DNA of 64,000 nt from NCBI RefSeq assembly GCF_050262165.1, contig NZ_CP189844.1; one strand, given 5' to 3'. This document shows, piece after piece, positions 49,876 through 58,188 of the stretch. The number at the start of each line of letters is the position of its first letter. Position 1 is the stretch's first letter. Made by a program: the position numbers and the translations under genes. The notes beneath the pieces are model-generated. The model saw only the letters and a list, made by a program, of their open reading frames with translations, was not told where the DNA came from and searched no databases. Origin of the DNA: Parvimonas sp015257355 (GTDB lineage Bacteria > Bacillota > Clostridia > Tissierellales > Peptoniphilaceae).

Positions 49876-50450
49876 TTAATTCCATTAAATTTACACATTG
49901 TTTTATCAACATCACTTTTAATAATTTCTTCAACTGCATCTGCTGAAATTTCTAATTCTTTCTTCAAAATTTTCTCTTCAGAAGATGAAAACTTGCTTAA
50001 AACAAAATCTTTTAAGTCCATATAAGAAGGACATTTTCCAACGCTTACTCTAATTCTAGGAAAATTTTCTGTTTCTAGATGGTAAATTATAGATTTTAAA
50101 CCATTATGTGTTCCTGCACTTCCTTTTTTCTTAATTCTAACAGTACCAAAAGGAATGTCAATATCATCTACTATAACAATAATATTTTCAGGTTTTATTT
50201 TAAAATAATTAACTGCATCAATTACAGCCTCTCCTGATAAATTCATATAAGTAAGTGGTTTTAAAAATATGCATTTTTTCCCGAACATATTTATTTGACC
50301 GTAATATGATTTGAATTTTTCTTTGTTCATGTTGATAGTATATTTATCTGCTAAAATGTCAACAACACCATATCCTACATTATGTCTTGTTCCAACATAA
50401 TTTTTACCAGGATTACCAAGGCCAACAATTAAATAAATATTATCTTCCAT
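49863..50450 (-). CDS. pth: Peptidyl-tRNA hydrolase
   Basis: About 195 residues. Releases peptides from drop-off peptidyl-tRNAs. LIVGLGNPGKNYVGTRHNVGY carries the catalytic His; KPLTYMNLSGEAV and the Asp in IVDDIDIPFG are conserved. ATG 50450 overlaps the prs end by 11 bases, the typical prs-pth order of Firmicutes. Confidence 0.96.
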   Translation of the reverse strand: MEDNIYLIVGLGNPGKNYVGTRHNVGYGVVDILADKYTINMNKEKFKSYYGQINMFGKKCIFLKPLTYMNLSGEAVIDAVNYFKIKPENIIVIVDDIDIPFGTVRIKKKGSAGTHNGLKSIIYHLETENFPRIRVSVGKCPSYMDLKDFVLSKFSSSEEKILKKELEISADAVEEIIKSDVDKTMCKFNGINIEE

Positions 50451-51402
50451 CAAATAGCATACTCACTGGTCTATTATTATTTATTCTATCAATTGCTTTT
50501 GCAAAATATTGAGCAACTGAAACAACTTCAATTTTCCCACCTAAGTTCTTATCTTGAGGAATTGTATCAGTTACAACACATTTTTCAACCTTAGAATTTG
50601 TAATATTTTCCAAAGCCTTTCCTGAAAATACTCCATGACTTGCAGTAATATAAACTTTTTTTGCTCCCTTAGCAATTAAAGCATTAGCAGCATTTGTTAT
50701 TGTTCCTGCTGTATCTATAATATCATCAACGATATACAAGTTTTTCCTTCAATATCACCAATAACATTCATTACTTCTGAAACATTTGGACGAGGTCTTC
50801 TCTTTTCTAAAATAGCTATTGGTAAATCTAAATAATTTGAGAATTTTCTAGCTCTTGTAACTCCACCTAAATCAGGAGATACTACAACCATATCATTTTT
50901 ATCTTCATCCTTTAATTCTTCTTTGAAGAAATCAGCAAGTGGTTTTATAGCTGAAAGGTGATCTACAGGAATATCAAAGTATCCTTGAATTTGTCCTGCA
51001 TGTAAATCCATTGTTATAACTCTATCAGCACCTGATTTTTCAATCAAATTAGCAACCAATTTTGCTGTTATTGGTTCTCTAGCTTTTGTCTTTCTGTCTT
51101 GTCTTGCATATCCATAATATGGAATTACGACATTAATTCTACCAGCTGAAGCTCTTTTAAATGCATCAACCATAATTAATACTTCCATAAGATTGTCATT
51201 AGTTGGATTACAAGTAGGTTGTATAAATATAAACATCATATCCTCTAACAGTTTCTTCAACCGAAAGATTAATTTCACCATCGCTAAATTTACCGATATG
51301 TATTTCACCCAATGGCATGTCAAGACATTTACAAATATCTTCTGCAAACTTTTTATTTGCAGTTCCTGAAAAAATTTTCATAGGTCCAGTATAAGCTAAC
51401 AT
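50440..51402 (-). pseudogene. prs: Ribose-phosphate pyrophosphokinase, two frame breaks (probable sequence error)
   Basis: Three frames (51208-51402, 50715-51347, 50440-50739) form one 320-residue PRPP synthetase. One extra T in 51222-51234 interrupts GYDVYI/IQPTCNPTNDNLM; one missing base near 50729-50737 interrupts GKTC/VDDIIDTAGT. The two changes cancel in length. Conserved KIFSGTANKKFAEDIC, RQDRKTKAREPI (ATP loop), VVVSPDLGGVTRAR and the PRPP loop DDIIDTAGT are all present. The enzyme is needed for nucleotides, so the breaks are unlikely to be real. SD AGGAGGAATT. Confidence 0.92.
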
Positions 51403-51418
51403 AATTCCTCCTAAAATA

Positions 51419-52807
51419 TTACTTTTTTATTTTTAAATTTTTTTTATAAACCCAATCTTCTTTTTCGAAAACTTCACTTCGCCCTATTATTAACGAACCT
51501 TCATTTTCTACATTAGATACCACAGTTGTTCCAGCAGCAATAAAAGTATCATTCGCAATTTTTACTGGAGAAACTATATTTGAATTACTACCTACAAAAC
51601 AACCATCTCCAATTTCAGAAACATGTTTGTTTTTACCATCATAATTAACTAAAATAGTTCCACAACCCATATTAACTTCTTTTCCTACAATAGCATCACC
51701 AATGTAGGATAAATGTCCTGCTTTTGTATGTTCACCAATTGTTGTATTTTTAACTTCAACAAAATTACCTATATGAACGTCATTTTTTAGAATACTCTTC
51801 GGTCTAAGGTGAGCAAAAGGTCCCATAGTAACATCATCTCCAATAGTACTATACTCTATATATGAGCTTTTAATTATAACACCATTTCCTATTGTAGAAT
51901 TTTCTATAAAAGTATCTCCTGTTATATAAACATTTTCTCCAATTGAAGTATTACCAATTATTCTAGCTCCACTTCCTATAAAAGTATCTATTCCTATACT
52001 TACTCCCTTTTCAATAACAGTATTTTCCGGATTTTCCATAATAACACCATTTTTCATATATTCAGCATTTATTCTATAACGCATAATTTTTTCAGCTTCA
52101 AATAATTGAAGTTTAGAATTTATACCATAAATTTCTTCAATATCATCCAATTTATATGTAGAAACTAGTTCTCCTTCTTGAACTAAAACTTTAATAGCAT
52201 CAGTAAGATATAATTCATTTTAAACATTATTTCTATCAATTTTTGTTATAGAATTCTTTAGAGCCTTACCATTAAATACATAAATTCCAGAATTTATCTC
52301 TTTAACTCTTTTTTCTTCTATACTTGCATCTTTATCTTCAACTATTTTTAAAAACTTTCCATTATTATCTTTTATTATATGACCATATCCAGTTGTATCA
52401 TCAATAAAAGCAGTAAGAACTGTTGCTTTAGAATTCATTGCAATATGTCCTTCTAATAATTTTTGTAGTGTTTCCCCTTTGATTAATGGTGTATCTCCAC
52501 TAAGTATTAATACATTATCATCATCACTAATTTCATCTACAGTAAGCTGAACAACAGCATAACCAGTTCCATACGGATACTCTTTACCAATTTTTTGTTC
52601 TTTATAAAATACTTTATCACCAAATTTATCTTGAACTTCTAATTTATTTTTACCTACAATAATAATAGTTTTATCACTACCTGCATCACAACTAGCATCA
52701 TAAACATAATCAATAAGTGTTCTATTAACAATTTTATGTAAAACTTTTGATTTTTTACTTTTCATTCTAGTTCCTTCACCAGCTGCTAATATGATTGTAA
52801 TATTCAT
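51419..52807 (-). pseudogene. glmU: Bifunctional GlmU with in-frame premature stop (probable sequence error)
   Basis: One 462-residue frame interrupted only by TAA at 52220-52222 where family members have Gln (NNVQNELYLTD); the frame is unchanged across it. N-terminal uridyltransferase: LAAGEGTRMKSKKSKVLH, GTGYAVV. C-terminal left-handed beta-helix with hexapeptide repeats and acetyltransferase residues (HIGNFVEVKN, NYDGKNKH). Makes UDP-GlcNAc for the wall. A single C-to-T change explains it. Upstream of prs, the usual glmU-prs-pth order. Confidence 0.92.
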
Positions 52808-52937
52808 ATACTAACTCCTAACTGTAAAATGTTATAATTTAAAATCTACTATAAATACCTATTTTAAGGTAATTAAGATGATTATTATTTAGTTCTATCT
52901 AAAGGCATAAAACTATATTAATTATATCATATATACT

Positions 52938-52976
52938 AAAAAAAAAAAAAAAAGAGATATAAATAAATATATCTCT
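52938..52976 (-). terminator. Terminator after the ABC exporter remnant
   Basis: 8-bp stem AGAGATAT/ATATCTCT with an AT loop followed by about fifteen T on the minus strand, the longest homopolymer in the window. The rest of 52808-53000 holds nothing else I can support. Confidence 0.8.
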
Positions 52977-53000
52977 AAAAAAACTTGATTTTTATTATTC

Positions 53001-53970
53001 TTAAATTTTTTTAAAGTGTTTTTTCAAAATTATATTTCCAATTACAACACCTAATCCACCTAATATAAAAACAATCAAAAGGCTAATTAATCCATATGTT
53101 CCCGTTGAAAACTTAATCATTTCATTTAATGCGCTTTCAGTTACTCCACCTTTACCTAACCAAGTGTTTTTAAATGATTCTAAGAAAAAGTTAACTGGAA
53201 TAATTTGACCACACGCACCTAATAATATAATTTGAAAAATAACAAAAGGATTTTTACAACTCTTACTATATTCATATGCTGATTTAGAATAATCAATGAT
53301 GGAATCATAAAATGACTTAAAAGAGAAAATTGAAGCTTTAAAGATTTTTAAAACTTGCATACCTCTAACATATTCAACCGCCTCACTATTAACTCTTTCA
53401 AGAGATTTGTTATATTTATCCATAAACTTAATATCACCATACATAAGCATTGTAAATATAGCAGATAGTATAGTTAATACTACAGTAGCAATTCCTAAAT
53501 AAATATCAACTGAAAACATTATAACAAATAAAAGTATTGGAGTTATCAATGCAAGAGTAATATCAGGAATTAAATGTGCAACTATCATATGTGTATCTGT
53601 TGCATTATCATCTATAATTTTTCTAATTCTACCTGACTGATTAACATCAAAAAAATAAAACGATGCATTCATTAGATGCTCTATTCCTTTTTTTCTAAGA
53701 TTACTTTCTAATCGAAAAGCAAAATAAATGAGTTAACCATGCTGCAAAAAAATAAATAAGTGACTGTAATACCATTATAATAAAAATTATAAATGCATAG
53801 TATTGAGCTTTTTCAAAATTTTTCATCAATATAAATTCATTTAAAAATTTATACAAAAACCAATATGGTAAAATTGAAAGTGCAGATGAAATCATGCTCA
53901 TAAATATTCCACTATAAATAAGATACTTTTTATCAGGCACATACTTAAATAATTTCTTATAAATATCCAT
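53001..53970 (-). pseudogene. ABC exporter membrane-domain remnant
   Basis: Two frames (53701-53970 and 53001-53672) join if one T is dropped from the T4 at 53721-53724, giving HLFAFRLESNLRKKGIEHL across the join. The result is the transmembrane half of an ABC exporter (first five helices and coupling helix MNASFYFFDVNQSGRI). After about ACGQIIPVNFF the sequence no longer follows an exporter, and it ends in a different hydrophobic helix and KKHFKKI with no ATPase domain at all. An internal deletion that fused two membrane genes would explain this. Confidence 0.7.
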
Positions 53971-54105
53971 TTAATCCTCCTAAGTTTATACTATTCTTAT
54001 TTTTCAACCAAATAAAAATTTTTATTAACATTCTTATCTTCAAATTTATTATAGCACTATTGATAATCCTTTTCAATAATTTTGATAATAATTTTTAATA
54101 TAAAT

Positions 54106-54138
54106 AAAAAAATAATCTAATAATATTAGATTATTTTT
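54106..54138 (-). terminator. Second hairpin of a tandem terminator after rplA
   Basis: AT-rich stem AATAATCTAAT/ATTAGATTATT with T7 on the minus strand. The remainder of 53971-54105 shows no gene. Confidence 0.65.
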
Positions 54139-54141
54139 CAC

Positions 54142-54167
54142 ACAAAAAAGACACCTTTCGGTGTCTT
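54142..54167 (-). terminator. Terminator after rplA
   Basis: 8-bp stem AAGACACC/GGTGTCTT with a GAAA loop and T6 on the minus strand. It ends the operon before rplJ-rplL, which are not in the window. Confidence 0.9.
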
Positions 54168-54177
54168 AAATTTCTAA

Positions 54178-54877
54178 TTATTCTCCTAATTTTGTAGAAG
54201 CTAATTTAATTCCAGGTCCCATTGTTGTAGCAATAGAAACTGATCTTAAATATTTACCTTTAGCTGCAGCTGGTTTAGCTTTAATAATAGCAGAAATTAA
54301 TGTTCTTAAGTTTTCTTCTATTTTTTCAGCACCAAATGAAACTTTTCCTACTGGACAGTGAACGATATTAGCTTTATCTACTCTGTATTCAACTTTACCA
54401 GCTTTGATTTCTTTAATAGCATTAGCTATATCAAATGTAACAGTTCCTGATTTAGGGTTTGGCATTAAACCTTTAGGTCCTAAAACTTTACCTATTCTAC
54501 CAACAACACCCATCATATCTGGAGTTGCAACTATTACATCAAATTCAAACCAGTTTTCATTTTGAATTTTTTGAATAAGATCATCTGCTCCAACATAATC
54601 AGCGCCAGCTTCTTGAGCTTCTTGAACTTTATTTTCTTTACATAAAACTAAAACTCTTAAAGTCTTACCAGTTCCGTGAGGTAATACTACTGTACCTCTA
54701 ACTTGTTGGTCAGCATGCATGTCTTGAGTCAACACCTAACTTAGCGTGTAATTCAACAGTTTCATCAAATTTTGCAGTTGAAGTCTTAACAGCTAATTCA
54801 CATGCTTCTTTTAAATCATATAAATTTGTTTTATCTATTAATTTTAAACTTTCTAAATATTTTTTACCTTTTTTCAT
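54178..54877 (-). pseudogene. rplA: 50S ribosomal protein L1, frame broken by 4-base duplication (probable sequence error)
   Basis: From ATG 54877 the frame reads MKKGKKYLESLKLIDK to LGVDSRHA and then stops; the rest of L1 continues in another frame as DQQVRGTVVLPHGTGKT. Removing one ATGC from the ATGCATGC at 54713-54720 restores a 231-residue L1. GLMPNPKSGTVTFDI and the C-terminal VSIATTMGPG are typical. L1 forms the ribosome stalk and represses its own operon. SD AAGGAGGATAT. Confidence 0.94.
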
Positions 54878-54890
54878 TTATATCCTCCTT

Positions 54891-54915
54891 GTGGTGTTCG
54901 CATTATTGCTCCCAC
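54891..54915 (-). promoter_or_regulatory. L1-type leader hairpin ahead of rplA
   Basis: Minus strand GTGG-GAG-GCA-loop-TGC-GAACA-CCAC: an outer GTGG/CCAC stem, asymmetric GAG/GAACA internal loop and short inner stem, ending right before the rplA ribosome site. The same architecture recurs before rplK, which suggests L1 binding; inferred. Confidence 0.45.
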
Positions 54916-54921
54916 TTTATA

Positions 54922-55347
54922 TTACTCTTCTACAGTTACTCCCATACTTCTAGCAGTACCTTTAACCATGCTTATAGCAGCTTCAATACTTGCAGCATTT
55001 AAGTCTGGCATTTTTAATTCAGCAATTTCTCTAACTTGATCTTTTGTTAAATTACCTACTTTTGTCTTGTTTGGTACTTTTGATCCTGATTCGATACCTA
55101 ATTTTTTCTTAATTAATACTGGTACCGGTGGAGTCTTAGTAATGAATGTAAATGATCTATCTTGGTATACAGTCAATACAACCGGAATGATTAAACCAGC
55201 TTGATCAGCTGTTTTTGCGTTAAATTCTTTTGTAAATTGCATTATATTTACACCATGAGGTCCTAATGCAGTACCTACTGGTGGAGCAGGAGTTGCCTTT
55301 CCTGCTGGAATTTGTAATTTTACTAATGCTTGTACTTTTTTAGCCAT
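54922..55347 (-). CDS. rplK: 50S ribosomal protein L11
   Basis: 141 residues. LQIPAGKATPAPPVGTALGP and MQFTKEFN are the L11 signature; the C-terminal rRNA-binding domain ends AAISMVKGTARSMGVTV. Component of the GTPase centre. SD AAGGAGGAAC. Between nusG and rplA as usual. Confidence 0.98.
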   Translation of the reverse strand: MAKKVQALVKLQIPAGKATPAPPVGTALGPHGVNIMQFTKEFNAKTADQAGLIIPVVLTVYQDRSFTFITKTPPVPVLIKKKLGIESGSKVPNKTKVGNLTKDQVREIAELKMPDLNAASIEAAISMVKGTARSMGVTVEE

Positions 55348-55373
55348 TTTATAGTTCCTCCTTAAAAACTAAT

Positions 55374-55402
55374 GTGGTTTTCGGGTGCTAAACCCCTCCC
55401 AC
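55374..55402 (-). promoter_or_regulatory. L1-type leader hairpin ahead of rplK
   Basis: Outer GTGG/CCAC stem, GAG versus GAAAA internal loop, inner GGGT/ACCC stem with TTAGC loop, just upstream of the rplK ribosome site. Matches the element before rplA in layout but not in inner-stem sequence. Confidence 0.5.
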
Positions 55403-55448
55403 TCTCGTATATCTCTGTTTTGAATATTTTTTCAAATTATTTTCAAAT

Positions 55449-55988
55449 TTAATTTTTTATTACGTCACTAAAATCTAATTCAGCAAGCGTATCTCTTCCA
55501 AATAAAGAAACGAAAGCTTTTAATTTACCATTTTCTTGAGATACTTCTATTACTTTTGCGGTTAAATCTTTAAATGCACCATCTATTATTGTAATAGAAT
55601 CTCCTTCGTTAATTTCCACATCATTATATGGTTTTGTTGAAACTCCTAATGCTTCAACTTCTTTTTCTGATAGTGGTACAGGTTTATTACCTGACCCTAC
55701 AAATCCAGTTACTCCTCTAGTATTTCTTACTAAATACCATGAAATATCTGTGATTATCATTTTAACTAAAACATATCCAGGAAATAATTGTTTTTCTTTA
55801 ATTTTTCCAGTTTCAGTTTCTTCTTTAACCGTTGGAACAACCACTTCAAATATATCTATGTCATTCCCACGATTCACAACTAACTTTTCAATATTAGCCT
55901 TAACTTTGTTTTCATGCCCTGAATATGTATGTACTACATACCATTTGGCTTCTTTTTCTTTAATATCCTTTAATTCTTCTGTTGCCAT
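55449..55988 (-). CDS. nusG: Transcription termination/antitermination protein NusG
   Basis: 179 residues. NGN domain (AKWYVVHTYSGHENKVKANIE, FPGYVLVKM, VRNTRGVTGFVG) and a C-terminal KOW domain (EGDSITIIDGAFKDL). Binds RNA polymerase and links it to Rho or the ribosome. The AAGGAGG site is about 20 bases from the ATG with a small hairpin in between. Confidence 0.97.
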   Translation of the reverse strand: MATEELKDIKEKEAKWYVVHTYSGHENKVKANIEKLVVNRGNDIDIFEVVVPTVKEETETGKIKEKQLFPGYVLVKMIITDISWYLVRNTRGVTGFVGSGNKPVPLSEKEVEALGVSTKPYNDVEINEGDSITIIDGAFKDLTAKVIEVSQENGKLKAFVSLFGRDTLAELDFSDVIKN

Positions 55989-55994
55989 ATAAAC

Positions 55995-56016
55995 GGACTA
56001 AAGTCCTTCCCTCCTT
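55995..56016 (-). promoter_or_regulatory. nusG ribosome site with hairpin spacer
   Basis: AAGGAGGG at 56009-56016 is followed by GGACTTTAGTCC (55995-56006), which can form a 4-bp hairpin. Folding brings the Shine-Dalgarno to a normal distance from ATG 55988; unfolded, it is about 20 bases away. Confidence 0.5.
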
Positions 56017-56021
56017 AGTAA

Positions 56022-56228
56022 TTAATGGATTATGAAACCTAATAATTTTTTTAATACAGTATCCAATCCCCAAATCATTGCTGAACTAATTATAGAAATT
56101 GTAACTACTGCAAGGCTATAATAAAAAACACTTTTTTTTGAAGGCCAGATTATCTTCTTGAATTCAGAACGTACTCCACGCATAAAGCTAGTTTTCTTTT
56201 GTTTTTGATCAGTAGTTTTTGTTGCCAT
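56022..56228 (-). CDS. secE: Preprotein translocase subunit SecE
   Basis: 68 residues with one C-terminal transmembrane helix. FMRGVRSEFKKIIWPSKKSV is the conserved amphipathic helix. Clamps SecY. ATG 56228 has GGAGGAGAG upstream; the longer in-frame start overlaps that site. Confidence 0.95.
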   Translation of the reverse strand: MATKTTDQKQKKTSFMRGVRSEFKKIIWPSKKSVFYYSLAVVTISIISSAMIWGLDTVLKKLLGFIIH

Positions 56229-56250
56229 ACTACTCTCCTCCAATCTCTAA

Positions 56251-56401
56251 CTATTTTGTTTCTCTGTGAAGAGTGTGTTTTTTTACAAAACTTACAATAC
56301 TTGTTTAATTCAATTCTGTTAGTTGTAACTTTTTTGTTCTTCTTTGTATTGTAATTTCTGTTTTTACATTCTGTACATGCCAACACAACTTTATCTCTCA
56401 T
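56251..56401 (-). pseudogene. rpmG: 50S ribosomal protein L33, frame broken at A7 (probable sequence error)
   Basis: MRDKVVLACTECKNRNYNT is L33. After CKFCKK the read frame runs on without the L33 ending, but dropping one A from the A7 run at 56278-56284 gives HTLHRETK and a TAG at 56251, the exact family ending at 49 residues. CxxC pairs are intact. SD AAGGAGG. Leads the rpmG-secE-nusG-rplK-rplA operon. Confidence 0.93.
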
Positions 56402-56459
56402 AGAAACACCTCCTTGATAGCTAAATTTGAACATAACTATACATTATATTACTCATAAA

Positions 56460-56488
56460 ATAATATCATAAAGAAATACAATTGTCAA
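56460..56488 (-). promoter_or_regulatory. Promoter of the rpmG-secE-nusG-rplK-rplA operon
   Basis: Minus-strand -35 TTGACA, 17-base spacer, -10 TATTAT: near-perfect sigma-A promoter, about 60 bases ahead of rpmG. Confidence 0.88.
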
Positions 56489-56564
56489 GCTATTTTAAAC
56501 ATATATTTAAACTTTATTTTTTTTTTTTAATATGAATTTTATTAGTCTTAAAATTTTATAATTC

Positions 56565-57344
56565 TTATCTATTTTCTCTATCTTTTTTTATAATATTTTT
56601 AAGAGCAACAATAGCTGTTTTTATAGCTCTATCTGTATCTTCTACAATATTATTTGATAAGTTTTGTTTTACTCTTTCTTGATTATTTACAACTAAAAAT
56701 ATTGATCCAGCTCTAGTATTTAAATAACTCGAAACGACAAATATAGCTGCAGATTCCATTTCACTTGCCTTTGTATGAAGCCTTTTCCACGCTTCCCATT
56801 TATTCATCAAGTTATAACTAACAGGCTTATTTTCAGGTTGATGTTGGCCATAAAAAGCGTCTTTACATTGAACAACCCCAACATGATATTTTTGATTTGT
56901 TTCAACACATGCGTTTACAAGTTCATTCGTTATATTAAAATCAGCAACTGCGGGAAACTCAATTGGTGCATATTCTTTAGTAGTACCTTCCATTCTTATT
57001 GCTCCTGTAGCAACAACTAAATCTCCAGCCTCTACTTCTATATCTATTCCACCACAAGTTCCAACTCTTATAAAAGTATCTGCACCTATTTTATGTAGTT
57101 CTTCTACAGCAATGGATGCACTTGCACCACCAATACCTGTGCTTGTAACAGAAACTTTTTCTCCTTCTAAATAACCAGTATATGTTACATATTCTCTATT
57201 ATCAGCAACTAAAACTGCATCATCAAAATATTTTGCAATTAATTTACATCTTTTAGGATCTCCTGGTAAAATTACATATCTACCTACGTCTCCTTCTTTC
57301 ATATCAATATGATATTGTTTTTCCTTTAATAATTGTTCTGACAT
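56565..57344 (-). CDS. udp: Uridine phosphorylase (nucleoside phosphorylase family)
   Basis: 259 residues. RYVILPGDPKRCKLIAKYFD is the phosphate-binding opening; GGASASIAVEEL and RVGTCGGI follow; the late MESAAIFVVSSYL block contacts the ribose. Cleaves uridine to uracil and ribose-1-phosphate for salvage. Directly follows rsmI by one base, an unusual operon partner. SD AAGGAGG. Another pyrimidine or purine nucleoside cannot be excluded as substrate. Confidence 0.88.
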   Translation of the reverse strand: MSEQLLKEKQYHIDMKEGDVGRYVILPGDPKRCKLIAKYFDDAVLVADNREYVTYTGYLEGEKVSVTSTGIGGASASIAVEELHKIGADTFIRVGTCGGIDIEVEAGDLVVATGAIRMEGTTKEYAPIEFPAVADFNITNELVNACVETNQKYHVGVVQCKDAFYGQHQPENKPVSYNLMNKWEAWKRLHTKASEMESAAIFVVSSYLNTRAGSIFLVVNNQERVKQNLSNNIVEDTDRAIKTAIVALKNIIKKDRENR

Positions 57345-58188
57345 TTAATTTGCCTCCTTATTTTCAAAATTCAACACTAATTCATATGCTTCATTTTTAG
57401 AAATATTAAAATTATCTTTTAATGTTTTTACTATATCCTTATTACTGTACCCTTCTTTTTTTAATTTAAAAATTTCATTTGCTACATCAAAAGTTTCTTT
57501 TTCATCTACAATTTTTTCTATTACAAGAACAATTTCACCTTTTACCCCTTTTTCTTCATAATAAGAGATAATTTCATCAATACAACCTCTCTTATACTCT
57601 TCAAATAATTTTGTAAGTTCTCTACAAACACAAACATTTATATTTCCAAATTGAGCGTACAATGATTTCAAAGTTTTTAAAAGTCTGTGAGGACTTTCGT
57701 AAAAAATACCTGTTACATTCATATATCTTTAAAATTTTTAAAAAATTTTTCTCTTTCAGCTTTTGTCTTAGGTATAAATCCCATATAAACAAAATTTGTA
57801 GTATCAAAACCACTTCCACAAATTCCATTAATTAATGCACATGCACCAGGTAAAATTTCATAAGATATGCCTTTTTTAATAACTTCTTGTAAAATAACAA
57901 ATCCTGGATCATTTATTATTGGCATTCCTGCATCTGATATTACAGAAACAGTTTTTTTCCATTTTCAATATTACTAATGATTTCTTCAACTCTTTCACTT
58001 TCATTAAATTTATGATATGAAATTAATTTAGTATTAATATTATGAAATTTTAGTAAATTTTGACTATTTCTAGTGTCTTCACAATAAATTATATCGCTAT
58101 TTTCTAAAACCTCTAAAGCTCTAAGTGTAATATCTTTCATATTACCAATAGGAGTTGGAACAAAATAGATGTTAGATACTCTTTCCAT
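57345..58188 (-). pseudogene. rsmI: 16S rRNA 2'-O-methyltransferase RsmI, two frame breaks (probable sequence error)
   Basis: Starts at ATG 58188 with AAGGAGA upstream (MERVSNIYFVPTPIGNMKD). Break 1: A7 at 57952-57958, after which a shifted frame gives VISDAGMPIINDPGF as expected. Break 2: an AT duplication in 57721-57726 between FKNFKD and MNVTGIFYESPHRLL. Corrected length is about 280 residues, normal for RsmI, which methylates C1402 of 16S rRNA with RsmH. C-terminal helical domain present. Confidence 0.9.
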
